Shown: piece by piece, positions 1 to 11,490 of the stretch
How positions within the stretch are numbered: position 1 is the first letter of the stretch
Layout of the letters: each line of letters opens with the position of its first letter
NCBI RefSeq assembly: GCF_027887165.1
Contig: NC_077233.1
Location: 179,575,207-179,639,206, forward strand
Origin: Monodelphis domestica
Lineage: Eukaryota; Chordata; Mammalia; Didelphimorphia; Didelphidae
Direction of reading: 5' to 3'
DNA: 64,000 nucleotides
Notes under the pieces: generated by a model
What the model was told of the DNA's origin: nothing
Database searches by the model: none
The model's input: only the letters and a program-made list of their open reading frames with translations
Translations under genes and position numbers: made by a program

Positions 1-50
1 GACATAACACTACCGCATACTTCATAAACTAAAGTATCATGTAAATATAA

Positions 51-116
51 CTTTTTAAAATCCTTACCTTCTGCCTTAGTATCAGTTCTAAGACAGAAGA
101 GTGGCAAGGTCTAGGC
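51..116 (-). repeat. Marsupial tRNA-derived SINE, 3' part, left of the hAT insertion
   Basis: Reverse complement of the SINE tail (ccttaccttctgccttag...tctaagacagaag). The other part resumes at 2969 on the far side of the transposon. Confidence 0.85.
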
Positions 117-951
117 CAAGGGTCCCCAAACTACAGCCTGTGGGTCACATGCAGTCCCCTGAGCCATTTATCTGGCTCCCACTGCACTTCCAGAAGGGGA
201 ACCTCTACTGTGAGAAGCCCACCACTGCCACTGGGTGTTTTATAAGACACCTCTTGATTTTGGGGGGTCAAATTAATATAAGATAGTGTCTTATTTTGGG
301 GGAAACAGTAGTACAATGGCCCCCATACTCCCCTAGATGCACAACATAATGGCCTCTATTATAGGGGTATGAGAGCCATTGAACTGTGTAGTAATGTGGG
401 GAGAGACTTTTTTGGGCAAAGGGAGGTTATAGGGGCCATTGTGTTGTACATCTGGGGGAGTATGGGGGTCACTGTACTATGTGTGGGAAGTGAGGCATGT
501 GTTTTTTGTTTTATGGTCTATAATTACAAATCCATAAATACGGACTGCAAGAGGACACACACTAGTGTTGTGCCTTCTTTTCTCCTGTGTGAGTTCAGAG
601 ATCACAGTGCAGTTCGCACAGGGTAGTGTGAAGTGGAAAGGTGGTGGAGGAACTGGCTCTCTAATCATGCCAGTTCTCACACTGCACCTGTGTGAACCTG
701 AGGTAAAAGTGGAATTTCACCAATATGGCCAATGGTGAGGTTGAAATGATGTGGACTAGGAAGGTTGCATTGATGAACACAGATCAGACTGCATTGATGG
801 GCAGTGCAGTCTGTATGCCTCTGTGTAGGCAAAGTTATTGTTTTTATATTGTTTTTGTAGGGTTGTATGTATATATATATATATATGTTTATAAATATAA
901 ATGCATATATATAGGTATTTTCTAATAGCAATTTGGAATCCCTAGGAAACA

Positions 952-1284
952 ATGGCATCAAAAAAGAGAAAAATTGACTCGGAGTGTAGGATATTCAAAG
1001 AACAGTGGACTTATAGATACTTTTTCATGCAGTACAAGGAAAGAACTGTGTGTTTGATATGCCAGAATATAGTGTCTGTGTTCAAAGAATACAATTTGCA
1101 TCGACACTATCAAGCTCAACATAAAGATAAATATGATTGTTTGTTCGGAGATGTGAGAAAAGATAAAATATTAAAACTGAAAAATACATTGACAACTCAG
1201 CAAAATACTTGTGTGAAGCAGAAGCAACTAAATATTTCATCACTGAGCAAGTTTTCAAGTTACCAAGCTAATAGTGCGCACTAG
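952..1284 (+). pseudogene. hAT transposase fragment, N-terminal BED zinc finger
   Basis: Reads MASKKRKIDSECRIFKEQW... and VCLICQNIVSVFKEYNLHRHYQAQHKDKY, a BED-type C2H2 finger typical of Charlie-like hAT transposases. The reading stops at 1282-1284, and homology resumes 24 nt later in another frame. Confidence 0.85.
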
Positions 1285-1307
1285 CAAACCATTCATGGAG
1301 GGAGAAT

Positions 1308-1706
1308 TTGTTAGAGTGCCTTCTTTCTGTTGCCAAAGAGATGTGTCCAGAAAAGGCAGATTTATTTAGTATAGTTAATCTTTTAGGATCTACAATTACA
1401 CAAAGGAATGAAGAAATGGAAGACAATTTGCATCAGCATTTGCAAAACTCCTCAAGAAAACGTTCCTATTTTTCCTTGGCACTCGAAGAAAGCAAAGATG
1501 TTAGTGATTCTGCACAACTTCTAAATTTTAATCGTGTGATGAATGACAATTTTGAAGTCACAGAAGAGCTTGCTGCACTGCAAAGCATCAAAGGAACAAC
1601 TACAGGAGAGGATATCTGTGAAAAGGTTTCCCAAACTGAGAAGGATTTGGAACTGGACTGGGCTAAACTAGCCAGTGTGACAACTGATGGTGCTCCTAGC
1701 ATCTAA
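1308..1706 (+). pseudogene. hAT transposase fragment, central N part
   Basis: Reads CLLSVAKEMCPEKADLF...EELAALQSIKGTTTGEDI...LASVTTDGAPS. The TTDGAPS block contains the expected first catalytic aspartate region of hAT transposases. A stop follows at 1704-1706. Confidence 0.85.
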
Positions 1707-1798
1707 GAAAGGAGTAATTGCTCACATTAAACAAAAGATGAACAATTGTAAGTAACCATTCTCATCCAATAGCCATACACTACCCCATCCACCAACAA

Positions 1799-2341
1799 GT
1801 GCTGCTATGTAGTAAATCACTGAAGTGGGACTCTGTTATGAAAATTGTGGTATCTTGTGTTAACTTCATTAGAGCTAATGCACTAAACCACAGACAATTT
1901 CAGGAATTTCTGTCTAAGCTAAATATTGCCTATGAAGATGTTCTGTACCAGACAGAAGTCCATTGGCTGAGTCAAAGGAGAGTTTTCAGACATTTCTATG
2001 ACTTACTTCCACAGATTACAGCTTTTATGCTTTCAAAAAACAAAGAAGTACCAGAGCTCAATGATGCAAAATACAAATGGCACCTCACCTTTCTGACAGA
2101 TGTAACAGAGCTACTCAATAGTTTCAATGTGCAACTTCAAGGAAAAGAGAAGCTCATCTGTGATATGCAATCACATGTGAAAGCATTTGAAGTAAAATTA
2201 GGCCTCCTTATCAAACAAGTGAAGGAGAAAAATTTCTGCCAACTCGCCTTAACTCAAAATCTGTTAGTGGATAATCCTTTGATTGCATTCCCAAAAGAGA
2301 CATGTGTGGATTCACTGGAAAAGTTGCAAAAGGAGTTCTAA
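1799..2341 (+). pseudogene. hAT transposase fragment, core
   Basis: Carries VVSCVNFIRANALNHRQF, EDVLYQTEVHWLSQRRVF and HLTFLTDVTELLNSFNVQL, typical of the hAT catalytic and insertion domains. It ends at a stop while homology is still running. Confidence 0.85.
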
Positions 2342-2342
2342 T

Positions 2343-2751
2343 CCAGATTTAAAGAGCTTCAACTCCATGAACAGGACATACAGCTTGTCTGTAACCCATT
2401 TTCTATTGACATTGAAAATGTGGATACAATTTACCAAATGGAACTGGCTGAACTGCAGAATTGTGACTCTGAAAGACGCATTCAAGTCAAGCAGCTTGCC
2501 TAATTTCTATGCATCTCTCCCCTCTGAGACATATCTTAATCTCAGGAACCATGCACTCAAGATGGCAACCATCTTTGGCAGCATTGATGCCTGTTAACAG
2601 ACTTTTTTCCAGAATGAAACATCTGAAATCTCCAACCAGATCTAGACTAACTGATGCACATTTGCATCACTTGTTATGGCTAGCAGTGACAAATATGGAA
2701 CCGGACATTAACCATCTCATTTGCCAAAAGCAGGCTCATAGTTCCCATTGA
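2343..2751 (+). pseudogene. hAT transposase fragments, C-terminal
   Basis: Two frames carry the end of the protein: KMATIFGSID up to about 2590, then LFSRMKHLKSPTRSRLTDAHLHHLLWLAV to the stop at 2751. Together they show the hAT dimerisation domain with a frameshift between them. Confidence 0.8.
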
Positions 2752-2968
2752 AATACGGGTCAATTTATTGATTTAAATTTACTTGTTCTTTATTTTAAAT
2801 GTTGTATTTGTTCCCATTTTGTTTTTGTATTTGTTTTTTTTACTTTAAAATAAGATATGTGCAGTGTGCATAGGGATTTGTTCATAGTTTTGTTTTTTAT
2901 AGTCCAGCCCTCCAACAGTCTGAGGGACAGTGAACTGGCCCCCTGTGTAAAAAGTTTGGGGACCCTTG

Positions 2969-3095
2969 GTCTAGGCAATCTAGAGTAAGTGACTTGTCCA
3001 GGTTCACACAGCTAGGAAGAGTTTGAGGTCAAATTTGAACTCAGATCCTCCTGACGCCAGGCCTGGCACTCTATCCACTATACTTACCAGGTTTC
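2969..3095 (-). repeat. Marsupial tRNA-derived SINE, 5' part, right of the hAT insertion
   Basis: Continues the same SINE (gtgacttgtccaggttcacacagct...atttgaactcagatc...ctatccactata) after the duplicated gtctaggc. Confidence 0.85.
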
Positions 3096-3097
3096 CC

Positions 3098-3215
3098 CAA
3101 AACTTTTATGTACCCTGGGAAACCAAAAACTTCATGTGACTCACTTTATTGTAATATTTATTTTATTGCCATGGTCTGGAACCAAAACTGCAGTATCTCC
3201 AGGCTATTCCTGGAA
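3098..3215 (-). mobile_element. Tigger1-like DNA transposon end fragment
   Basis: The minus strand reads ggagatactgcagttttgg, then ttccagaccatggcaataaa, caataaagtgagtcac and ttttggtttcccagg. This follows the Tigger1 (TcMar) terminal sequence I remember. It is only a fragment of about 120 bp. Confidence 0.55.
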
Positions 3216-3320
3216 ACCATTCAATATTCCTGAAACCATTCAATTTTTCTTTATGGCCATTTTACTTATACCACTAGAGTCACTGTAACCAAGCTAACTG
3301 CATTTAATAGAGATTTTAGT

Positions 3321-3351
<31 letters not shown>

Positions 3352-4530
3352 CGCATATATATGTCATCCTTTTTTCATTTCTAATTTGTATATGAAAAAA
3401 ATTTATTCATTAAATTTTGAATATTTTTAATCTTAATTATCTAGTAGCCAAATATAGAAATAAACTACAAAGGACTTACCTAGGCTTAATTTTCTATGAA
3501 ACAGTTTTCTGCTAGTCCTTTGTAGCTTGAATGGAGCAACCAAAACTTGTACTCCACTGGCAAAGATTTCTAGCACTCAGGCTTATCCCAAGATTATCAT
3601 AAAGCATCAGAGGAACTTAAGCAGAACATTTTAAGTTATTCTGCTGAAAAAAGACAGGAGAAAAAAAAAAGAACCAGCCCCATGAGAATCAGGCCTGACC
3701 AGAATTGCAGTGTTTTCATCATAGAGAAAATGAAGCTTGATTCAGTGAAAATATCCTGAAAAATACAAGCAGCTTTTAGACCACTGGTCACAAAGTGCCT
3801 CAAGATAGGTAAATCATGAAAGGTATAAAAGAAATGGGGAAAAAAGGAAAACTAGAGGAGGAAGCTGACAACAGAGAAACGACATAATAAGGGTATCAAC
3901 CTAAAAGCTCTGCTATAATTATATTACTCAAGCTTCTCACCAGAGAATCAAAACACTACTCCACTGGGAGGGAAGGGAGATGTTTAACTAATGAAAAGCA
4001 CCATCAAGAAAAGAAACTGTATCTTGTTTTCTTTAGCAGTTCCTTGAAGAATAATCCCAATAACTGGGATTAGTCATTTACTAACAGTTAGTACATATAT
4101 GGGAAAAGCAGCATAGTTCTTCATATGTCACATGAGGAATAACAGCTCTCATTCCACCCCACTCATCATTTGGGAAAAGTCTCCTGGCTATTTTGTCATA
4201 AATATAAATTGTGATTTTAAAATGCAATTAGAGGGAATCAAATATGATTAATAGAAAATTATATGTACAATTGAGTTGTTGAACAAAAGAGTGTTCCAAA
4301 TTCACCTCTAGCCAATACTAGCCAGATTCCTATTCTCTTTCCCTCTCTCCCCTCCATCTTTTCCTTTTTGGAGGGGATAAGGGAAGAAGATGGGAGTAGA
4401 GATAATATTTCCCTCTTCTACAAAAGTCAAGCTGTTCTACATCCCCATCCCATTCCTAGAGCTACCATTTCCCATAATATATTGTCAGAATGTTGGAATT
4501 AGAAGGATCCCCCCAGAGACTTTTTATCTG
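3216..4530. other. Intergenic DNA with no recognised gene
   Basis: AT-rich sequence with an (AT)n run (about 3322-3350) and a perfect 12-bp inverted repeat (3465-3476 and 3514-3525). I recognise no exon or named repeat. Confidence 0.4.
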
Positions 4531-4534
4531 AAAT

Positions 4535-4960
4535 TCACACAATTTCATAGCAGGATGGAGAATTTAAAGAGGACCTAGAGCTGATTTAGCCAACTTTCTC
4601 TTTTCACAGAGAAGGAAACTGAGGCCAAAGAGGTTACATGAATTGCCCAAGTTGCTATTCTAGTTCAATCCCCTGATTTTTTTCAGAAAAGAAGACCAAG
4701 GCTCAGATGAACAAAATTATTTATCCAGAGTTATCCTGGCAAGTCAGTAACAGAGCCTGGACTAGAATGCAGGTCTCCTGGCTAAGACATAGACCATTAG
4801 AGCTAAAAAAACCTTGGTCCAAGAATTGAAAGGGACCTTTGTCCAATTCTCTCATCTTACAGATGTGAACACCAAGATTGAGAGATGTTAAGTGCTTTCC
4901 CCAAAGTCACACTGCTAATAAGTTATAAAGCTAGAACCCAGGTATTCAGACTCTGTCTAT
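4535..4960. repeat. MIR/CORE-SINE-type fragments
   Basis: At least two pieces carry the conserved pattern around cagagaaggaaactgaggcc, followed by gttacatgaattgcccaag and cacactgctaataag. Subfamily not assigned. Confidence 0.6.
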
Positions 4961-5069
4961 CCAGTTTTTATTTTATTATATCCTACTATTTTCTAATTCA
5001 ATTCTTTTCCCACCATCATTCACAAAGCTTAAACATCAGAAAAGTCATTAAGAATTGTCTAGTCTAAGG

Positions 5070-5320
5070 ATAACTAAGTGATGCAGTAGATAGAGTAAAT
5101 AGAGCAGGCCTGGATTCAGAGTCTTTGTGAATTCAAATCTGGCCTCAGACACTTACTAGCTGAGTACCCTGGGTAAGTCATTTTACCCTGTTTGCCTCTA
5201 TTTCTTCATCTGCAAAATGAGTTAAAGAAGGAAATGGCAAACCTCTCCAGTATCCTTGCCAAGAAAATCCAAGTGGGGTCACAAAGAGTCAGCCATGACT
5301 AAAAAAAAGATAATACTAAA
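5070..5320 (+). repeat. Long-form marsupial tRNA-SINE
   Basis: The SINE head is followed by the second-module tail (cttcatctgcaaaatgag, gaaatggcaaacctctccag, gccaagaaaatccaagtgg, ggtcacaaagagtcagcc) and an A-rich end. Confidence 0.8.
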
Positions 5321-5334
5321 GATAAATTGTTGGG

Positions 5335-5525
5335 ACAGGTAGGTGGCTCAGGGGCTAGAGCTCCAAGTCTGGACACAGGAGGGCCTGGGTTCAAATCTAG
5401 CCTCTCACATTTCCTAGCTATGTGACCCTGAGAAAGTCACTAAACTCCAAATTGCCTAGCTTTTACCATTTATCTGCTTCTGAACCAATCCTTATATCAA
5501 TTCTAAGACAGAAGGTAAGAGCTAG
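5335..5525 (+). repeat. Marsupial tRNA-SINE
   Basis: Shows the head ggtaggtggctcagggg, the box-B-like ggttcaaatctag, and the tail ending ctaagacagaaggtaag. Confidence 0.85.
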
Positions 5526-5689
5526 AAAGAAAAAAAGAAGAAAAAGAAAAACTCCCTCATTTTAAAGATGTGGAAACTGAGTCCTTGAGAAAGGAAGTAA
5601 CTAGCCCAAGGAAATGCTAATAATCAATGGCAGAGCTATGATTCAAACCCAGGTACTATAATTCCATATTCAGCATACTTGTCTTTGAT

Positions 5690-6260
5690 AAAATATGTAA
5701 TTGCCTCCTTTCCTTAAAGATATCTTTAATAAGTTCAATGGTTCTTTTCTCCTCTAAACATTCCCAGTTCCTTTGGTTTATCTTCATATAGTCTGGACTC
5801 AAAGCTATTCATCATTCAGGTTGGCTTCCCTTGAAAAACTTCTAGCATATCAATGTTCTCCTTAAAAAGTAGCACCCAAAATTATATGAGGTACTCCAGC
5901 TGTGGTATGATTAGGGTGAGATATGGTAGAATGTTGTCCCCTCATCCCTGAAAGCTATACATTTTATATAGCCATAATATAGCCATTTATATAACAAAGC
6001 ATGTTACATGTAATCTCATTGTATCCTAACAACCCTGGGAAGTAGTATGAGATGCTTTATCACATCCTTTGCTAAATTCTAGGTAAATTACTATATACAG
6101 AATTTCCCTAATTCACTAGTTAGTAATTGGTAGTCAAGCAAAAAAAGACTAGCATGATCTATTGCTGACAAAGTCATAATCAAACTATTTGTCCCAATTG
6201 TTCTGAGAAACATTCAGAATATAGAAAAACTACTAAAATAATCCACTTAAAAAATTAGAA
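5690..6260. repeat. CR1/L3-type LINE fragment
   Basis: Contains blocks resembling ancient amniote CR1/L3: tagcacccaaaattatatgaggtactccagctgtggtatg and a later segment near 6060-6180 (catcctttgctaaattctag). Orientation not settled. Confidence 0.5.
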
Positions 6261-6374
6261 CAGAAGCTTGTGGAAGTCTTTTTCTAGTAACAAGCTGAAA
6301 GTTAGTTTCTTGGAGTAAGATGTAGGGGTGGAGAGTGAAGAAAGGGTTGGCTAAATAAAGTAATTAAATATTCT

Positions 6375-6612
6375 AACTAAATTTATTTTTATTTATTTAT
6401 GTTTGTTACAATTAAAATTCCTAGATCACTTCCTTCCTTCCCCACACTAGAGAAGACATCATTGGACAAAAAGACATTTATCTATAAAGCTATATCTTGC
6501 TTATTTCTATTTATCAGTTCTTTCTCTGGAGGTGAACATATACCATTCATTCTTCAAAAAATATTTCTGTTGCTGTATATATTGTTCTCTTGGTTCTGCT
6601 CAGAACATTGTA
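6375..6612 (-). repeat. L1 3' end fragment
   Basis: Reverse complement of a marsupial L1 3' UTR, ending with ttgttctcttggttctgctc, a motif shared by other L1 ends in the window. Confidence 0.55.
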
Positions 6613-6779
6613 AGAGCTTAATAAATGCTTCATCTATCCATCTGTCTATATATCTATATTTACTATAATAACTCACACTTCTATTGTAAATACAGTACCA
6701 CTAGAAGGAAAGTAATGAAAATATCACTATATCTACTTTTATAGGTGACAAAACTGAGGTTTGGGGAGAAAGACAATAA

Positions 6780-8230
6780 CTTCAATTTTGGACATGTTGA
6801 AATTAAGATGTCTTTTTGAACATACAGTTCAAGATATCTGATAGGCAGATGGAGTTTCAAGACTGGGTGTTAGCAAAGAGGTTAGGACTAGATGAGTAGA
6901 TTTGAGAATCATCAACATAGAGATGATCATTAAATCCATGGGGACTAAGATTGCCAAGTAAAATACCATAGAGGGAAAATAGAAAAGAATACTAGATATA
7001 GCCTGTTGAGAACCACCCCCACCCCCCACTATGGTTAGCAGGTATAACTTGAATAAAAATCCAACCAACAAGATTTCAGAGGAGCAGTCAGATAGCAAAG
7101 AAGGAAACTAGAAGACAGCAGTGTCCCAAAAACCTGGAGAGAAGAGAATAACATAGCAAGGAGAAGAAGGTGGTCAGCAGTGTCAAAGTCTGAAGACAAT
7201 TCAAGAAGAATGAGGATTGAGAAAAGGCCATTGGATTTGGTGATTAAGAGATCATTGGTAACTTTGGAGAGAATGGTTTTGGTTGAATGATGAAGTCATA
7301 AGGTAGAACATTAAGAAAAATGAGAAGAGAAGAAATGGAAGCATCTATTATAGATGGCCTTCTCAAGGAGTTTAGCTACAAAATGCAGGAAAAATATGGG
7401 ACGATAGCAAATGGGGATAAATGGACCAAATGAAGGCTTCTTGAGGATGGGGGAGATGTGGGCATGTTTGTAGAAAGCAGGGAAGTCGACAGTGGACAGG
7501 AAGAGATTGAAGATTAGTGAGAAAGCAGAGATGATAGAAGGAACAATCTGCTAGAGGAGACAAGATGGAAGAGTATAATTTGTGCATGTAGATGGGTTGG
7601 CAAGGAGAAGTGCCACTCATCATGTGAAGTGGGTGAAATAGCATCAGAAGATATATGGGTGATATAAGATAAAGAGGAGGAAAAAAGAAGAAGCTCTTGG
7701 CAAATGCTTTCAATTTTTTCTGAAATACTGAAGCAAATTTCTCATTTGGGAGGAGGGAAAAGTTTGAGGAGGGATGAAAAGTTTGAAGAGCTGCTGTGAT
7801 AAGTGGGATAGTGTGTAATAAATGTGTTAGGTGGAAAAGGGAGGTATATATTTCCTTGCTTCAGTAAAGGTCCAGTTGAGATTATGTAACAAATTTGTAC
7901 AGGACACGGTCAGCATAGCTTTATGATTTTTTCTATCTTCATTCAGCAACATATATATAAGAGTAAAGGAAGCAGAGAAGGTGGAAGTGATCCAAGTCAG
8001 AGTCTTAGAAGGACACAATCAGTGAAATGATAAAGGGACAAAGGACTCAAGAGAAGAGGACAGTATAGAGTTGAAGTATTTTACCAAGAGGTCAAGATAT
8101 GAGTGAAAGCCTAGGAAAGAACTGAGGGTTCAAGGGATTGGAAGTTATGATGTGGATAAAGAGTAGGGTTTGATATTAAAAGGCACGGGCAGAGATGAAA
8201 ATCCAATATATTGTTATTAGATAAGAAAAT
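6780..8230 (-). repeat. L2 LINE fragment including reverse-transcriptase region
   Basis: The minus strand contains HGFNDHLYVDDSQ, equivalent to the L2 YADD reverse-transcriptase site. Upstream of it are sequences matching the L2 coding stretch (gtgtcaaagtctg, ccattggatttggtgattaa, tcattggtaactttggag). It is heavily decayed. YVDD replaces the usual YADD. Confidence 0.7.
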
Positions 8231-8254
8231 TTCAGAGCACACACACACACACAT

Positions 8255-8700
8255 AAACCCAACCTGGAAAGACATATGAAGTGATGCAAAGTGAAGTGAG
8301 CAGAACCAGAACATCATGCACAGAAACAACAATAAAATATGATGATCAACTTAGAATGATTTAACTATTAGCAGCAATGAAAAGATTGAGGACAACCTCA
8401 AGAGACTCATGATGGGAAAAGGATATAGAAGGAACTGATGAAATCTGTGATTCTTCTCCTTAATTCTTCCATGAATTTTTCTCTAGTGTAAGCTATGTAT
8501 CTTCTTTCACAACATGATGAACCTGGAAATATGTATTGTATTATAAACACATGTATGACCTATAACATATTACCTGCTGATTTGGGAAAGGGGAAGAAGG
8601 ATGGGTAGAGAGGGAAAGAACATAGATTGCAAAATGTCAGAAAATGATTATTAAAAATGGTACTGCTGTAATCTGGAGGAAAATGAAAAACTTAAAAAAA
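8255..8700 (+). repeat. 5'-truncated L1 3' end
   Basis: Contains gaagtgatgcaaagtgaagtgagcagaac, the marsupial L1 3' region, then the 3' UTR and a poly(A) run near 8690. A short (AC)n lies just before it (8237-8252). Confidence 0.7.
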
Positions 8701-8999
8701 AAAGGTAGATGAGTAGCTCTGAAAAGAACTTGGCAAGTCCTCCCACCAGATGTGCTAGTCATCTTGAATACTCCATATATTCCCCCATGACCACATAGCT
8801 GTTAAGTGTCAGAAGCAGGATCCAAACTTTGCTTCACATACAAGATTTTTCTTTTCTCTCTCTGGACCAAGCTGTCCCTTTGTTACTTGCAAGGCACTGG
8901 GCAAGGCACTGAAGGGTATACAAAGATGAAGAGTCACGTTTGCTTTGGGATCATACAAGTTAGTAGGGAAGATAAAATCTGGATGTAACAATAATAGCA

Positions 9000-9200
9000 T
9001 TTATATAATGCCATAAGAATTACAAAGTGCTTTACAAACATTAATTCATTTGACCCTTACAACAACCCTGCCAGGTAGGTTTTATTATTATTCCCATTTT
9101 TAAAGACAAAGAAATAGAAGTTAAATGAGTTACCCCAGATCACTTAGCAATGGTTCCCAGAATACTAACCCCAGTATGTTTTCTACTGTACCAAGACCAT
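9000..9200 (-). repeat. MIR/CORE-SINE
   Basis: Antisense MIR-like: ttacaaagtgctttacaaac, cttacaacaaccctgccagg, taggttttattattattccc and aaatagaagttaaatgag. Confidence 0.65.
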
Positions 9201-9739
9201 CCTTGGGGAAGGTTTCAGTTGTAAAACAAACCCTTAGCAGATATATATGATCTATTTCTACTTATCATATCTATATTGAAACTATACCTTTTGAAGATAC
9301 TTTCTGTACTTTCAAATCCCCTCTTCCAATAGGATTCTACTATATATTTATAAAATTTAAGGTTATTTGAGTAATCATTTTCTGTGGATTGATTCTTTGA
9401 GAGCCAACAAATACCAAGCACAGATGTCTACCATTTGTTTCCCTTTCTTTATGAGCAAGACCATAGCCAAGACTGACATACTATTTTATTTTCCAAATGC
9501 AGACACAATACTAAACAGCAGGATTTCCCAAATTCTGGGCTGGCTTCTACTGTCCTGCCTTTTTATAGGTGAACTTTAGCTTTCAACTGCATTTGCAGCT
9601 TCAAGATTTATAAATGTTTTTCTTTATGTTGACAGTAGCTTAGAGGGGGAAGGGGGAAGGAAAGGAACAATGTCAAAATACAAATCTCCTGATAACAATT
9701 ATCCAGAATGATAAGCTGCTACCTGAGCAGTTTAGTTAT

Positions 9740-9942
9740 GGCAGGCTACCAGGAACAAGGTTATTGTATTTTGAATCAGAACACATGAATTTGAATCTTG
9801 GCTTTGCTGTTTGCGACCTCTGTGACCTTGGACCTATGACCTTCATCTCTTGGGGTCTCATTTCCTTCACATGTAAACCATGTGGGTTGGACTGGTGATT
9901 TCCAAAGTGCCTGACCATTCTAAATCTATGATCTTATAACAG
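9740..9942 (+). repeat. MIR/CORE-SINE-type element
   Basis: Shows ttgaatcttggctttgctg, tgtgaccttgg and the tail tctaaatctatgatcttat, a pattern shared with copies at 14840 and 45870. Confidence 0.6.
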
Positions 9943-9959
9943 ATTTAAAAAATAATAAT

Positions 9960-10680
9960 AAAAAGAAATAAATACTGTGAGAGAAGTCAGCAGTACATGA
10001 CAATCAATACAACTTAAAGAACTTAAAAATTCAGGCACCAATTGAAGTTTGTTTTAGATCTATGTGAATTTCTTTTGGCAGTCTCAAGAAAAAGGTGCTC
10101 TACCTGTTGAAAGGATGCTCTCAACAAGAAATGATATTTGGAGAAAAGTTGAGGATCGTCATTCCACCATTATGATTTGGAGCATACCTCAAATAACAAC
10201 TATTGTGAGTTGCCCAGAACTCTCCTGGGACTGGTTTGCTACCGTCCATAGGGAAACAACTAAAGGACTTTTGAAACATAAAAGCTATTATTTTCAGTTA
10301 GGGATAATGTACTTCATGAAGTCTTAAGCTGACCTAGGCATTTTCATTGACTATCTCCTATGCTTGAATTCAATCATTAGGGTTCTATCTCTAGATTCTG
10401 AACCCTATTCCTGTGCTTCACCCCTCCTAAGCCTGTTCTTTGTCCTCACTAAGAATTAAAGTCCTTCCACCCCACCTTGCTTTCCTAAGCCATCACTTTT
10501 CCTTTGGCCTCACTTTCTTCTTGATGTTACATTTAACTAATTTAACATTCTTTTATTCTCTATCCCCTTGTCCTCCTGTGACTCATCCCTTTGTAAACTC
10601 CAATACTGGGTTATTCCCACCAACTACCTGTTCAACTCTTATGTACATGCTCAGAAATGCTGGTAGGAGAAGTTCTGACT
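9960..10680. other. Intergenic DNA with no recognised gene
   Basis: An open frame of 87 codons (10064-10327, +) resembles nothing I know and has no splice context. The rest is pyrimidine-rich on the + strand. Confidence 0.35.
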
Positions 10681-10688
10681 GGGTCCAC

Positions 10689-11041
10689 TGTAAAAAATAG
10701 ACTCGAATACAGGACTACAATCCCCACGAGCCTTTGCTCCACTTCCCCAGAATGCCTTGTAATCTCACCTGGGCCGAGATCGAGAAGGTATTTAAGCTGA
10801 TTCAAAGGCTTTTGCTCACTCTCTTGGCTCTTTTTGGACTTCCGTTTTGGAGCAGGCGTGTCTCTTGCGTAATGTGAGGTTATTTTGTCTAGGCCTCTGG
10901 CCTAGGCACATGTTTCTTACTTGTATATTCTTTAATCTTTAACCTTTAATAAACCTCTAAAAAATATAATACTCCTTGCAGAGAGAAACTAATTTCTACC
11001 TGCCTCAGTCTCCCCATCTCCCCTAAATTTTAATCTTTACA
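10689..11041 (+). mobile_element. Solo LTR of an endogenous retrovirus
   Basis: 353 bp beginning TGTAAAAAAT and ending ATCTTTACA, a perfect TGTAAA/TTTACA terminal inverted repeat. It is flanked by a 4-bp duplication CCAC (10685-10688 and 11042-11045). A promoter-like tatttaag and a poly(A) signal aataaa are present in + orientation. The 4-bp duplication suggests a class I (gamma-like) ERV. No internal region flanks it. Confidence 0.8.
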
Positions 11042-11334
11042 CCACTACAAGTCTCTGCTGTATAATCTTGACTGGGACCTTCCTGTGGCAGCCTTTATGT
11101 TTCCCTAATTGACTCTCCATCCCATTCCCAAAGCACTTGTGTCAAACCTTTTCTTCTCTCTTTAAAGCCCCCATGCCACCTTCTACTCATTCTTTCTCCT
11201 AGAGAACTTCAGTTCATACTCATTAGAGAAAAAAAAGGGACCACCTATCAAAGGAGTGTTTCTTTCCCAGTTCCTTACTTTAGATCACCTCTCTAACATC
11301 TCTTACCCTCCTTTGTTCCTAAAATAAAAAATAA

Positions 11335-11490
11335 TAATGTACTAATATTTATATATCACATCAGGATTTACAAAGTGCTTTACAAATATCTTATTGGGTC
11401 TTCACAAAAATCCTGGGAGGTAGGCATTATTATTATGCCTATTTTCAGAAGAGGAAACTGAATCAGATACACTTGATCAATATATCTAAC
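11335..11490 (-). repeat. MIR/CORE-SINE
   Basis: Antisense MIR-like block: tttacaaagtgctttacaaa, cttcacaaaaatcctgggagg, taggcattattattatgcc and gaggaaactgaatcag. Confidence 0.65.

Larger units (their letters stand above)
117..2968 (+). mobile_element. Nearly full-length hAT DNA transposon, transposase broken
   Basis: Perfect 16-bp terminal inverted repeats (CAAGGGTCCCCAAACT at the left, its complement at the right) bound 2852 bp. The flanking 8-bp target duplication gtctaggc (109-116 and 2969-2976) is perfect. The transposase reading starts MASKKRKIDSECRIF at 952. It runs through a BED-like zinc finger (C..C..H..H, residues about 33-60), central DDE-region homology (LASVTTDGAPS; EVHWLSQRRVFR) and a C-terminal dimerisation segment (KHLKSPTRSRLTDAHLHH). 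The reading changes frame after about 1280, after 1706, near 2341 and near 2590, so it is not intact. The protein resembles the Charlie-type transposases related to GTF2IRD2, ZBED5 and FAM200. The family name is unassigned. Confidence 0.9.

Noticed and set aside
10064-10327. 87-aa open frame with natural-looking composition
   Set aside because: No family recognised, no splice signals or paired exons found; length is compatible with chance.
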